From contig CANTUQ010000077.1 in the NCBI GenBank assembly GCA_947683425.1, positions 930,001 through 994,000 on the forward strand: 64,000 nt of DNA. The letters are read 5' to 3'. The translations under genes and the position numbers were made by a program. Below the pieces are notes generated by a model. It was given only the letters and a program-made list of their open reading frames with translations. It ran no database searches and had not been told where the DNA came from. The DNA comes from Excoecaria cochinchinensis (taxonomy: Eukaryota; Streptophyta; Magnoliopsida; Malpighiales; Euphorbiaceae). Below, one piece after another: positions 21,414-31,500 of this stretch. Position 1 is the stretch's first letter. Each line of letters opens with the position of its first letter.

Positions 21414-22775
21414 CTAAGTCCTGCTGCTGCTCTCGCCGAGAAGATGCTTGAGCCCTCGAGTCCTGTTATCAGACGCTGGACTAAGGATCCACTTCTTGTA
21501 CTCACTAGTCAAAGACACAGAATGATTGCCGAACCTCGGGATAACAGTCTTCACGGGTAATCTGCCCCACAGCTCATGATACCGAGAAGCAAACGCAGCC
21601 GAGAGAGCTCCTCCTCGGAAGGACAGGGGAACCCTACTACATCCTGGGTCGTCCCGAGCTGGCGTGTACATCGAGAGGTGATGCAGAAGGTGGCCTGACG
21701 GAGGCCGCAGAGGGGAACACACCCCGATGGCCCATCAATGACCACATGAGACAGTGGGAGCCAGGCAGATGTAAAACTGATGTCGTCATCTGACAGCTCG
21801 CCAAATCGGGCGATGCCTTCACCAGTAGTGGCACACCCGTACAATCGTCGACGTGACAGAAAATGGCTTAGCGAGTACTGTGGAGTGACTTGAGGGGGTG
21901 GCTCAGACAGCATCTTCAGTTTCTCTTGCAACCAGATCTGAAAAAAAAAGAAAAAAAGAAAAAAAAAAAGAGAGAAAGAGAAAGAAGAGAAGAAAAAGAA
22001 AAAGAGAAAAAGCCGCTGGAGTAAGTAGGGTTTACTTCAGGCAAAAATAAGGCACAGGGCTGTGTGAAAATCCGAAAGGACGCACCTCCCGCTAAGAAAA
22101 GCTAGTGTGAAAATCCATAAGGGACGCACTACCTTTATAATAATGACGTACCTGGAGCAATAAGGGGCTGCCGGAAAAGGTTGTGCTGGATCCAGAGCTC
22201 ACAGCGTCCAAGCCCAGAATGGTTTCAGCCAAAACGAGTGGTAGGGGTGATGACCCCGAGTGAAAGTCGCTCAGGACTCCGAATAGGCGAGGATCACCTG
22301 TCAAACCCCCTGGAACAACAGTGAGGAAGTTTACCATGCAAAATAAGAATGTGATGCTTACCCGATAGGTGGGGATGTCAGTAAACTGATCCAGAGCCTC
22401 GATCAGTGGCCCCAGGGAAAAGGAAGAGCCAGGAGGAATCAGCCAGACGGCCTCGGAGGAAGGTATGCCCAGAGCCATGGCTATGTCCCGGGTCTGAAAT
22501 AGGCCGCAGCGGGGGATGCAAGGCAGAGCGCTAGGTGGGAACCAGGCTCCCAGAATGGAAGCAAACTCTTCAGGCAGAGAGCACAATTCCTGATAGGTGA
22601 ACAGGAAGACGTGGAACCGGGGGTTCCAGAAGTGGGTCGCCGCCAGCAGGAGGTTCTGGTCAACTTTCAACCGGCATAGATATTTCAGCCCAGACAAAGA
22701 AGAGAGGGCACCTTCTTCCCAGGTGTGTTTGTCATCTAAGATACGGTGCATCTTTTGGGTTAGAAGGGTAGACAT
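21414..22775 (-). pseudogene. Antisense spliced gene in element 1, plant-mobile-domain-like
   Basis: Two exons on the minus strand. Exon 1 (22775-22152) opens with ATG and encodes NLLLAATHFWNPRFHVFLF and ELCSLPEEFASILG, which I recognise as the FW(N/D)P...E(L)...LEE...LG pattern of plant mobile domain (PMD/DUF7745-like) proteins. An intron with GT...AG ends joins it in phase to exon 2 (21937 downward), giving ...LLLQ|IWLQEKL, where a PMD protein is expected to continue. Exon 2 contains WLPLSHVV and RQLGTTQDV. Near 21600-21625 the reading frame shifts, after which ELWGRLPVKTVIPRFG and SEYKKW continue to a stop at about 21414. So the gene is probably broken by one small indel. Extra antisense ORFs between pol and the 3' LTR are known in Tat-lineage elements; this one has an intron and its own TATA box. 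Biochemical function unknown. Confidence 0.75.
21938..22151 (-). other. Intron of the antisense PMD-like gene
   Basis: Donor CCAG|GTACGT at 22152/22151 and acceptor cag|ATCTGG at 21938/21937 on the minus strand. The acceptor is preceded by about 80 bases of almost pure pyrimidine (21941-22015 read on minus). Length is 214 bp. The distal half (22020-22140) is the 'gctaagaaaagctagtgtga' block that also occurs, without PMD exons, in elements 2, 3 and B0. Confidence 0.75.
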
Positions 22776-22840
22776 GTTGAGAAAGGTGAAAGGCTCAAAA
22801 TGCTGGAAAATGAAGAGACAAAAAGAGCAAAATTTTGTAA

Positions 22841-22850
22841 GATTTTATAG
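22841..22850 (-). promoter_or_regulatory. TATA box of the antisense gene
   Basis: The minus strand reads ctataaaatc, about 66-75 bases before the ATG at 22775. The stretch between is AT-rich and lacks another ATG. Upstream lies the ccgacg/cccgtc-motif region shared with the LTR promoter. Confidence 0.6.
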
Positions 22851-22859
22851 GGAAGTGTC

Positions 22860-23090
22860 ACCGACGTCCTACCCGCCTCTCTACAGAGACGGCCTGCCCG
22901 CCTCTCCACAGGGACGTCCTGCCCGTCGGTATAAATCCACTTGGCAGACGCATACGTCAGCATTGCATTCATCACGCGCATTAACTCGCATTTATTGCAT
23001 GACAGACGGCCTGCCCGTCGGTCGCTTGTACAGACACCCTGCCCGTCGGTCACAAAATTCTATATAAGGGCGAGTGACAGACGGTGCAAA
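22860..23090. promoter_or_regulatory. Internal two-way promoter region with LTR-type motif
   Basis: Repeated gacggcctgcccgtcggt-type palindromes (about 22890, 22920, 23005, 23035) mirror those in the element 1 LTR. Plus-strand TATA candidates stand at 22930-22936 (tataaat, directly joined to cccgtcggt) and 23061-23069 (tatataagg, about 11 bases after cccgtcggt). The antisense TATA is at 22841-22850. The layout suggests divergent transcription; no transcript evidence is available. Confidence 0.55.
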
Positions 23091-23624
23091 CGCTGCTGTC
23101 CCTTTCTTCTTCCTCTCCCAAACCGTTTTTTAGCGTTTTTTTTAGTGTTTTTTCAAGCATTCTTCATCTTTCTTCGAGATTTCTTCATATTTTCGCATTT
23201 TCTATTCACTGGGCGCTTTGATATTTACATTTTCTCCAGTTTCTACACTTCTCGCGACCACAAGTAAGTAAATAATTACTTTCTTTTGAATTTTATTTAT
23301 TAATTCATTTCTCCTTCTTTCAACTTTAGAGATGTTTAGAAAATTCCAAATGCTTTAGGAATTTAGGGAGAATGCTACCTTTTTTATTATTATTAGTGCA
23401 ATTCAACCTGAATTTTTGCATGATCACGTAGAAATAGAATTTTTCTATAATTTTGGTGCTTTAGAACTACTTTTTTAGCGCACCATTCTGTGCATATGTT
23501 GCTTTTGCGGCCTGAAGCATTATTTTGTATTGTTGGCTGCACACTCTTGCCGGGGTGCGTCCCATTTACATGCGTGTATTATTGTTGAGGCCTGAGGCCT
23601 ATTATTTTGCCTTTTCATCCAGGA
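23091..23624 (+). other. Putative leader and intron downstream of the internal promoter
   Basis: A pyrimidine-rich, ATG-poor stretch (23095-23240) ends in cacaa|gtaagtaaat near 23262, a good donor-like site. An acceptor-like ttttcatccag ends at 23622. Nothing else is recognisable. Whether it is really spliced is unknown. Confidence 0.3.
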
Positions 23625-23732
23625 GGTTGGGCATACCCCTCCACGGCTCAGCCAGCTCCACCTCCACTAGGGACCGTACATATATCGGATGATGAGGATC
23701 CCAATGAGCCCTCCGACTACACACCTCTCTGA
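23625..23732 (+). CDS. Possible short terminal exon, unknown product
   Basis: After the acceptor-like site, an open stretch of 35 codons runs from GGT at 23625 to TGA at 23730-23732. It reads as a proline-rich piece (STAQPAPPPLG) followed by an acidic tail (SDDEDPNEPSD). No start codon belongs to it, so it can only be an exon of a spliced message or chance. The family is not recognised. Its position, downstream of the internal plus-strand TATA boxes and an apparent intron, is the only reason to list it. Confidence 0.2.
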   Translation, partial: GWAYPSTAQPAPPPLGTVHISDDEDPNEPSDYTPL

Positions 23733-24149
23733 TCTTCAGGGAGTTATTCTTGTATCTTTTGTACATTTATATTTTGTATATGCACTGTACAAAAATGACG
23801 TTTCTAGTGAAAACTTTTGCTTCATTATTGCATGATCATTCGATTGTTAATTGTTTAATCACATCACAGAAAGTGTATGTCCTCATATTTACTTATATGT
23901 CAATAAAAATGACGATATAACAAAAATAAAAAAGGTGATCAATAACAGCTCAATAAGAAAAAAAAAAATGAAACATGGCATAGCAAATAAAGCAAGATCA
24001 CGCCATCAATAGACAGGTTAAAAGATGACCGCTCGAACATGAACTAATAAAATCTTTTATCACACAGGTACAGAGAAATACCGATCTGAACATAGACATC
24101 GATTAAAAAGATCTCTTTTGGAACAAGGAACCCGGCGGGGTTTCCTCAT
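23733..24149 (+). other. Element 1 3' noncoding spacer
   Basis: AT-rich, no open frame of note. It leads into the tandem array. Confidence 0.5.
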
Positions 24150-24516
24150 CTTCACCAGATTGAGGTTGTAGCCAAAGCATGCTGCATCTCACTAGATCGA
24201 GGTTGCAGCCAAAGCATGCTGCATCTCACCAGATCGAAGCTGCGGTCAGAGCATACCACACTTCACCAGATCGAGGTTGTAGCCAAAGCATGCTGCATCT
24301 CACCAGATCGAGGTTGTAGCCAAAGCATGCTGCATCTCACCAGATCGAAGCTGCGGTCAGAGCATACCACACTTTTGAAGCCAAAGCATGCTGCATCTCA
24401 CCAGATCGAGGTTGTAGCCAAAGCATGCTGCATCTCACCAGATCGAAGCTGCGGTCAGAGCATATCGCACTTCAAATTGGGGTTGTAGCCAGAGCATGCT
24501 GCATCCCGCCAGGTAC
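24150..24516. repeat. ~37 bp tandem array, element 1 3' noncoding region
   Basis: About ten units in two forms: one with caccagatcgaggttgtagc...aaagcatgctgcatct, the other with caccagatcgaagctgcggt...agagcatacc. The forms alternate irregularly, suggesting an incipient higher-order pattern. It stands at the same place (just before the 3' LTR) as the arrays of elements 2, 3 and B0 but is unrelated to them in sequence. Confidence 0.92.
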
Positions 24517-24699
24517 CTACAGGTCGAGACAAGACCGATGGAAGTATCTTCGCATCGCCGAGCGGATCGAGACAAGGTCCACCCGGCAAAAGGCATGGAG
24601 GGTGAAAAGCCATCGCAGGTATGCTTCCTTTCTGACCTTTCTCTGTGTTTTGGCTTATCTAGGCACTTGTGCACTAGTTTCCCCAAAACTGTGGGCAAC

Positions 24700-26753
24700 T
24701 GTAAGCACCGTGTCCCGGAGCGGTCCGGATCAGAGGTTACCCTATGATGAAATCAATGTCCGAGCCTGTATGAGGGGCTGGATTTGGAGGTTTTAGTCCC
24801 GCGTTCCATGAGAAATGAGGCTTTTTACCATTCCTGGGCAGAGGGAGAGAAAAACAGAGATTTTTTTTGAGTCAAAGGCTTTTTATCCTCCACAGACGGC
24901 CAGCCCGTCTGTGAAGTCGGCCCGTCGCTTTGAGTCACCGACGGCTTGTGGTATTTTCCGACGCCCGTCGGAAAGTCACCGCCCCTATCAGAACGCCGCC
25001 GGGTTTCCCGGAGCACGCAACCGCTCCGACGCCCGTCGGTGGATGTGGCAGGGCCATCGGACGAATCCTTGTGTCAGAAGGATTCTTCCGACGCCCGCCC
25101 CTATACACCGATGCCCGTCGGTCGTGTCTGGCTATAAAAGCTCCGGATTTTCACTTGAAAAGGGTTGGAAAAATTTTCAAAGGAGGAAACTCTGCCCAAT
25201 TTCAAGCAAATTTTCTCTCTCTTCCAACAAAACACATTTACTAAGGAAATCTATTGAATCAAGGATCAAATCAATCAAAAGGAACTAAAAACTAATTAGT
25301 TTTCTTTAGATTTTGACTCCAAAATCGATCATTTGAGGGGTTTGAAGAAGAAATAGCTCATTTTCTTTCTTTGATCCTTCATCGTTCGCTTCTCGTAGAA
25401 CGCGCGGGGCTCTAATCAACACAAGAATCTCACCCAAAGCGATTATCTGAGGGTAAATATTCTAGATTCCTTCTCCATATTATCTCATATTTATTTCTTA
25501 TTTTGTGGATTTTTTAAATATCTGTCTTTATTTTCTTTTATTTTGACTCTCTTATATCCTTTTGGGATAAAACCCACTTTTGACTGTGAAAAGGGTTTTT
25601 TCTCCATTCTGTTTTTTCGGAGACAGAGGTGACCGACGGGTCATCTTTATCACCGACGCCCGTCGGTCACCCACCTACAGACGCCCCTCCTTGAGTGACA
25701 AACGGACATCTCGGTTACCTTAACCGACGCCCGTCGGTCAGCTAAGGAAGGCCGTCGGTGGGTTCTGTCTCCATCCTTTTAAATCGTTTTTCATCTCTTC
25801 CAAGTTCTTTTTGATTTCTTACGTGTTAATTTTATGTATATTAACATCTCTTGACTTTTTATCTGTGTATATTGATTCTCTTAGATAATCTCGAGCTTGA
25901 GCGGCCGTCTACCATATTCGGAGGATTTCGTCTGGTTTAGTTCCCTAATCCTCTTTGCTATTTTCTTCATTTTGTTATTTATTAATTATTTTATGTATAC
26001 GGATGTACTCCTTTCATATCCCGTTGATGTACAAAAATGACTCAATGTTTTATATTAAATAAAATGAGGTTTACACAAAAGCCAGGGTCTAATGCCCTAT
26101 TTTTATCTAACAAAGATCATCACAAATAAAAATCCCCAATTTTAATAACGATGCATGTGAGGACCAAAGTCCTCAAAATAAGCAATGCCCCGATTTATGC
26201 ATGATCTGCATATTTACGAAAGGGAGTTGTATTCCGCTTCTTGTATTATTGTAACCTATTGCTTTCATTATCTATTTGATCATTTATCGCTTTCAAGATG
26301 TGAATAAGTGCGCCTTTTAATCAATTGCATAGTGTGGAGAGAGAGCGAATTAATGATATTAAAATTTGATCATAAAATAATTAAGGTAGAAATAGATGAG
26401 AAATCCCGGACCCAGCTCTGGTCTTTGGGCTCGAGAGGTTAGAGGTTATCCTCCAAAATACTTCTTGAGTCATGAGGCTTTAGCGCTAATCCTAGGCTCT
26501 TTAGGGTGAGAAGTTCACCTTCCATGACCCCTCTGGCTGGCCCAAAATGGATACCAAGCGCAGTCTTAGGCTCTCCGAGGTGAGAGTAACTTTTCCAATG
26601 TTCTATTGGGTGGCGACTCCATGAAACCTCCTTGTTGCCCAACATAGACGCACTTGCGATTTATCGTAAGCTATCAACGGACCCGCAAATGCCCCGATCG
26701 CCCACGTGCGGGCAGTCCCCAATGGCGGCGCACGGGAACCGGCGCGCGTCACA
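24700..26753 (+). repeat. Element 1 3' LTR
   Basis: 2054 bp, same ends as the 5' LTR. Preceded by ccccaaaactgtgggcaac, the place of the purine-rich primer, although the run is short. Differences from the 5' LTR are mostly C/T and G/A, several of them at CG dinucleotides within the ccgacgcccgtcgg motifs. Confidence 0.95.
25133..25140 (+). promoter_or_regulatory. TATA box of the element 1 3' LTR
   Basis: tataaaag preceded by cccgtcggtcgtgtctggc, as in the 5' LTR. If active it would drive readthrough into the T2 remnant. Confidence 0.6.
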
Positions 26754-26758
26754 CATGT

Positions 26759-28897
26759 CTAAAGCTGTGTGATGAATATATGACTGGTTACCACTTGGTA
26801 ACATAAGTGAATAGGTTATGAACATGAATAATTAGCGAAGTATTTAATGGTAATTAATCAAAAATTATTGAACAAAGTAAAAAAATGAATTGTCATGTTA
26901 TATTAATTGTTCATGAGCAATGCAACTTGATTGAAATTGCTTATTGAAATGTTGAGCGTGTGTATGCTATTATTGATGTTATGTTAGCATTAAATGATGT
27001 GATATTAATATGTATATATGTGTATATGATAATGTTAAATGTGCATGTGATGCTAGCATTATTAATAAGAAATTAAATGAGATTGAAAGGATAATGGCAT
27101 TTAGTAACATTGTTACATGATAGTTAATGAGTGTGTGTAAATATGTTGTGTGGTACTATGTAAAGTATTAAGGAAATCCAATAATAATATGGAAGGTTCT
27201 TATACTTAAATATTGAATGTGAAAAATATTATACGAAAATTATAAGAATGGAATAAATATAAATGTTAGCCTGCATAAATCAAGTCATGGATAGGTAGGC
27301 ATGCCTATAGGGTCTCTGATGCTGCAGCGTATGTGTTTGGACCCTATTTGTATCCCCATGTATTTCTGGATATCGGATTGGATCCCTATGTATTTATGGA
27401 TCCCAGATTGGATCCTTATGTGTAATTGTACCCTTGGGTACCTATGCATTTCAACCTGTTATCCACTCCCTTGGTAATGCATGCAACAATTAAATAAAAG
27501 AAACATGGGGATAAACATTTCATATACATGTGACAATAATGATAATTGTGAAAGATGTGTTATTCTGAATATGTGCATCATACGCCTATGTGTTTTGGAT
27601 CCTTATGTGTAATATGTGAAGTACCTTCGGGTACCTATGTGTTATTGTATTCTAATGCAGGCAACAGTTGAATAAAAGAGTAATAAGTCTACAATATGAA
27701 TTGTAAGTTAATAATTGAATGTGCGTATATGTGTAAATTATGAATGCATATTATGATAAATGCTTGAGTAATTTGTTATGCATGAACGTTCCGATATTGT
27801 GTTTAAGTGATTGTGGTGAAGTGTTAAAGTGATGAACATGAGAGGTAAATTATCATTTATGAGTGACTCTTTGATCATTGTAAAAGCTTGAGTTTTGAGG
27901 GAAACTTTAGAATAAGCATTTCACATGCGTGTAAAAATAATGATTAATTGTGATAACTATATTATTTTGTACCGATACATTATGTGTCTAAGATTGTTCA
28001 TATGAATAGGTTTTTCAAGATACTTATATGCATTGGATATGGGTGAATATCCTTATATTGTTTCCAAATGAATATGATTTAATGGTAAAGATATGAACAT
28101 ATGAATATAATAAACAAATATAAAATATTAACTCTAAATAGAGTATGCCAAATAAGTAATAGATGTTGGAATTGGTAAATGTTTAAGAATGTTCCTATGA
28201 TATTGTATGTGGTATACCTAAACAAATGTATAAGGCAAATACTAATAATTTGGAAGAATATATGATAAATGATTGACATGGGACTTGATATTATATGAGA
28301 TTGGTTGTATGTGAATACTTATGTATGACTTTTGAGAGTATAAACACATGTATGTGTTTTACGTTTACTATTGATATGCTTAAATTGTTATAAGTGTGGT
28401 TACTTATATGAAGTAATCGATATGTGACTTCATATGTAATCATTTGCGTGTATTTGTTGACAACCAGTGTGAGTGGTCATCTATATTATGTGTGTTCCCC
28501 ACTAAGCTATTAGCTTAGTACGGGTGGTTCATTCGTGCATGTTCTGGAGATAAAAGTTTTGCCAAGGACATCTCGCATCAGTTGAGGCCAACGAGTCTAC
28601 AAGAATTTCTTAAGTAGGGTTTGTGTTACGTAATAAGATCTATTTCTGTAATAATAATCTGTATGTAATATGATTAATGTGAAAGGAAACTTACGAGAAA
28701 ATTATCTATAAGGTGAAGTTATGGACTTTGTTAATTGTAATATATGAAAGTGTTTTGTATCGAATGAAATTTTATAATTCTGCTTTTGTTATTTGTTATT
28801 GTTCCTCCTGTGTTTTGTCTGGTGGCATCCTTTACTCATCGTCATACACCAGCTATGTTATCATACGGTGTGCTACGTACGGTTAAAGGGTGTTACA
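26759..28897 (+). repeat. T2: 3' part of a long LTR
   Basis: Contains the taGGCATGCCtatagggtc module (about 27296), ~33 bp ggatcc repeats (27325-27420), gtacccttgggtacc, the ccccactaagc hairpin, and ends with gggtgttaca at 28897. No PBS follows, so it is a 3' or solo LTR end. Overlap in content with 11211-11430 means the two sides of element 1 do not simply rejoin into one LTR. Confidence 0.6.
28497..28523 (+). promoter_or_regulatory. Conserved LTR hairpin module (T2 copy)
   Basis: ccccactaagctattagct followed by tagtacgg; stem AAGCTA/TAGCTT. It is preceded by 'gacaaccagtgtgagtggtc', which T1 and T4 also have in front of their copies. Distance to the LTR end is about 375 bp. Confidence 0.6.
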
Positions 28898-28986
28898 GTA
28901 CTATTCATTTTACAAAAAAATTGACAGAGTTTCCTTTATAATGTTGCCTATCCCCCTACAAAGAAAAGTTTTTTACACTTCTAAAA
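28898..28986. other. Short unassigned spacer between T2 and T3
   Basis: About 89 bp without recognisable content, between the LTR end of T2 (plus) and that of T3 (minus). The two LTRs converge here. Confidence 0.4.
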
Positions 28987-29468
28987 TGTCACATCCATTT
29001 CCAATACTCTAAAACAAACTCCAATATAAGTTTCCCATCCTCCATCATATATATATATCAAACATACATTTCATGCAATTCACATATTTCATCAGCATTT
29101 GATTCTTATTTTAACTATATAAAATAAATAAACAATAATATCATCCCTGTCTATAGTATAACAAACTTATTTCTAAATTAATTACATTTAATACAAAGAT
29201 CTACTACATAAATAGTATCAAAACATGATAATGTAATAACTTAAATACAAATGTTCGATACAAAACTTATAGTTCAAATATTATTCCAATCTGTAGATCT
29301 AGTGTACATGTCAGACTAAGAAATAACATTCAAATTACAACATGTATGCCCCTTTTTAGTATGCCCATTTTTGATATCACTCTAGCTTGGTACATATCTA
29401 TTGAACTAATCCCTTCCATTTATCTCTTAAATGCTGTTCTTTAACCTACGCACAGAAAAGAACCACAC

Positions 29469-29490
29469 GCTAAGCTATAAGCTTAGTGGT
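29469..29490 (-). promoter_or_regulatory. Conserved LTR hairpin module (T3 copy)
   Basis: The minus strand reads accactaagcttatagctta followed by gcg; stem TAAGCT/AGCTTA. It lies about 480 bp from the LTR end at 28987. Confidence 0.55.
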
Positions 29491-30474
29491 GCCTACTAAA
29501 TTTACTTTTTTGATACTTAAAACTTGGGGTGTACATGGTTCAGTACAATTCTGGAATTATAAATGTAACGCCCATTCCCAACCACTCACTTATCACCACT
29601 AAGGCAGTTGAGAACGATCGTCACACAACACGTACTCATGCACTTCATATAATTAATACACATGCGAATCCTGATACAATAAACATATAGGATACTCATA
29701 ATCATAACATTCCTGGAAAAATAACAGACATGAACTTATAATCATGCTTTTACACATACAAAGGATTCTATATCATACTTTGGCACATACACATTATGAA
29801 TATGGCATTGCACACCTTTTTCCTCACATAAAGCCTTACTAATGATTCCTATTCACATATCTGTATCACATGACAAACTTTACATGTCGCATTCACATTC
29901 TCATAAAGTATAACATTCATACTTTAAATCATAATATTAATATTAGTCTTGCCTGCAACTCAATGACACGGATAACGGGTATCGCAATCAGTACTCAAAA
30001 GTACCACAATCATTTCGTATCCGAAGATACACACTCGCAATCAGTACCCGTATGTACAAAGATAATCAGTATAATAATAATATATATAAATGAACCTGGT
30101 AAAGGCTCAATTGAATTGAAGATTCTCATAGGAATCAAATGCTATCGGCCGCAATTCTTAGACCCCATAGGCATGCCTACGTATCCACTACGTGACTCAC
30201 AGGCTAAATTATTAAGTCTAGCTAAAGTTCAATTGCTCATGCTTTATATCATTCATAGCATAACACATGAAGCAATGTAGTATAGTATATGTAACTTACT
30301 CAAACACATGGCTTATCAAGTAAACACACACTCATTAATCACATACCTTCATCATGTCTTAAACATTGCGTTTAACACATAATAATCCTCATTAAATGAT
30401 GTTAAACTTTATTGAATTATTGCTCGTATAAGTATATAACATTTGTTAAAGTTCTATAATTCATTATGCATAAC

Positions 30475-30665
30475 AGAGGTACCTCACGGTGACAACCGGT
30501 TTGGTTGTGGCCGTGACATACCAAACTTCCCAAAATAGAATGCAAACTAGGTGCATCTCACGGTGGCAACCAATTTGGCTGTGACCGTGATATGCAAACT
30601 CAATCCGGTAGAATGCAATTTGGCATACCTCACGGTGGCAACCACTTCATTGTCACCGTGACATA
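30475..30665. repeat. Three inverted-repeat units (cacggtg...caccgtg type) in T3
   Basis: Units of about 70-75 bp begin acctcacggtg(a/g)caacc and contain tggctgtgaccgtga, so each can fold on itself (tcacggt/accgtga). They sit where the other LTRs carry GC palindromes. Confidence 0.75.
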
Positions 30666-31375
30666 TGCCAAACTTGAGGTAGAATGCCAAACTCAAGCAT
30701 TCAACCTACCATTCAGAAACCTCTTTTTCCCACTTGCAAATACATGATTTTGAACACTCACTAACATGCCATTTTAAACAACATAATCACATTCCTTCTT
30801 AAATTATGAAACCCATTTTTAATGACACAACCATTAAGAAACATCTCAATCAATTTTTCAGTTAAACTTATCATGCTTTAACCACTAACCAGTGCATCAT
30901 TCTATACTCAACCATTCTAATACAATCCAAAATATTATAGCACTTATCATTTTCGCATTAACAGTCTTTCATTCACATAAGCTTATTTCCTCAATTTTAT
31001 TAATCTTATAACTCAAATTTACACATCATGCCATTTACAAACTCTTGACCAACTCAATGTTCACAAACACAGCCATTTCACTACTCATCCGAAATTAGGG
31101 CTCAAGTTAGTCATTTAGACTCATTACAATCTGTAGACACCGGGTCCTGAGGTAGCCCAGACTGAAGTTACCCAATGATGAAAATAAAGACTAATTCACA
31201 AGCAAGAAAGTAGGAATTGATAATCTCTTTGTCAAATTCTTTTATTTGTCTCAAAATGCTTTCAAAATATTTATCTTTATTTTTATTTTATTTTATTTTT
31301 ATTTGTATCTTTATTTTTATCCTTATTTGTACTTTTTTATTGTATTTTCTGAAAAAAAAAAAAATTATATATTTT

Positions 31376-31500
31376 CGGCGGCCGCGCGGGCTGCCTAAGC
31401 GCTGGCGTGCGCGGGGCGCGCAGCGCTTGCGCTGCTCCGCATGCGGGGAGCACGCAGCGCGTACGGTGCATGCCTCCCCTCGCGCGTTTCCTCGCCCATC
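31376..31500. other. GC-rich block in the element 2 5' LTR
   Basis: Dense CG/GC steps with inverted repeats (for example around gcgcgcagcgcttgcgctgc) inside AT-rich flanks. The 3' LTR of the same element has only a short form (39796-39850), so the block has been partly lost or gained since insertion. Confidence 0.75.

Larger units (their letters stand above)
11703..26753 (+). mobile_element. Element 1: complete Tat-lineage Ty3/gypsy retrotransposon (15,051 bp)
   Basis: Both LTRs are 2054 bp long, start tgtaagcaccgtgtcccgga and end ggcgcgcgtcaca. The insertion is bounded by the 5 bp duplication catgt at 11698-11702 and 26754-26758. Order: LTR, PBS, leader, gag, protease with G-patch-like motif, reverse transcriptase, RNase H, second (archaeal-type) RNase H, integrase, then an antisense spliced gene, a tandem array and the 3' LTR. 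The second RNase H places it in the Tat lineage (Ogre/Retand-like). All reading frames are broken, so it is not autonomous now. The LTRs differ at about 47 places by my count (about 2.3 percent, mostly transitions), so the insertion is fairly young. Confidence 0.95.
28987..31131 (-). repeat. T3: minus-strand LTR, first part (3' portion)
   Basis: On the minus strand the LTR ends ggaaatggatgtgaca at 28987. It includes the hairpin module (29469-29490), GGCATGCC at 30170-30177, and an inverted-repeat cluster at 30475-30665. It is interrupted at 31131 by element 2 and resumes at 42185. No coding potential is visible; a 136-codon open frame at 29870-30280 has no recognisable domain. Confidence 0.65.

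Noticed and set aside
22320..22375. A possible second intron (gtaagc...ttccag) inside exon 1 of the antisense gene
   Set aside because: Only about 52 bases, below usual plant intron size, and the unspliced reading is continuous and sensible.
24150..24516. Regular repeats resembling a CRISPR array
   Set aside because: Units are contiguous variants without unique spacers, inside a plant retrotransposon. The arrays at 38762-39425 and 45799-46510 fail for the same reason.
9061..28897. T1 and T2 as one LTR split by element 1
   Set aside because: Both sides contain the hairpin and overlapping interior segments, so joining them gives a duplicated order, and the outer flanks (aagct, gtact) do not match.
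29870..30280. 136-codon open frame in T3 on the plus strand
   Set aside because: Opposite to the LTR direction, low complexity, no domain recognised.
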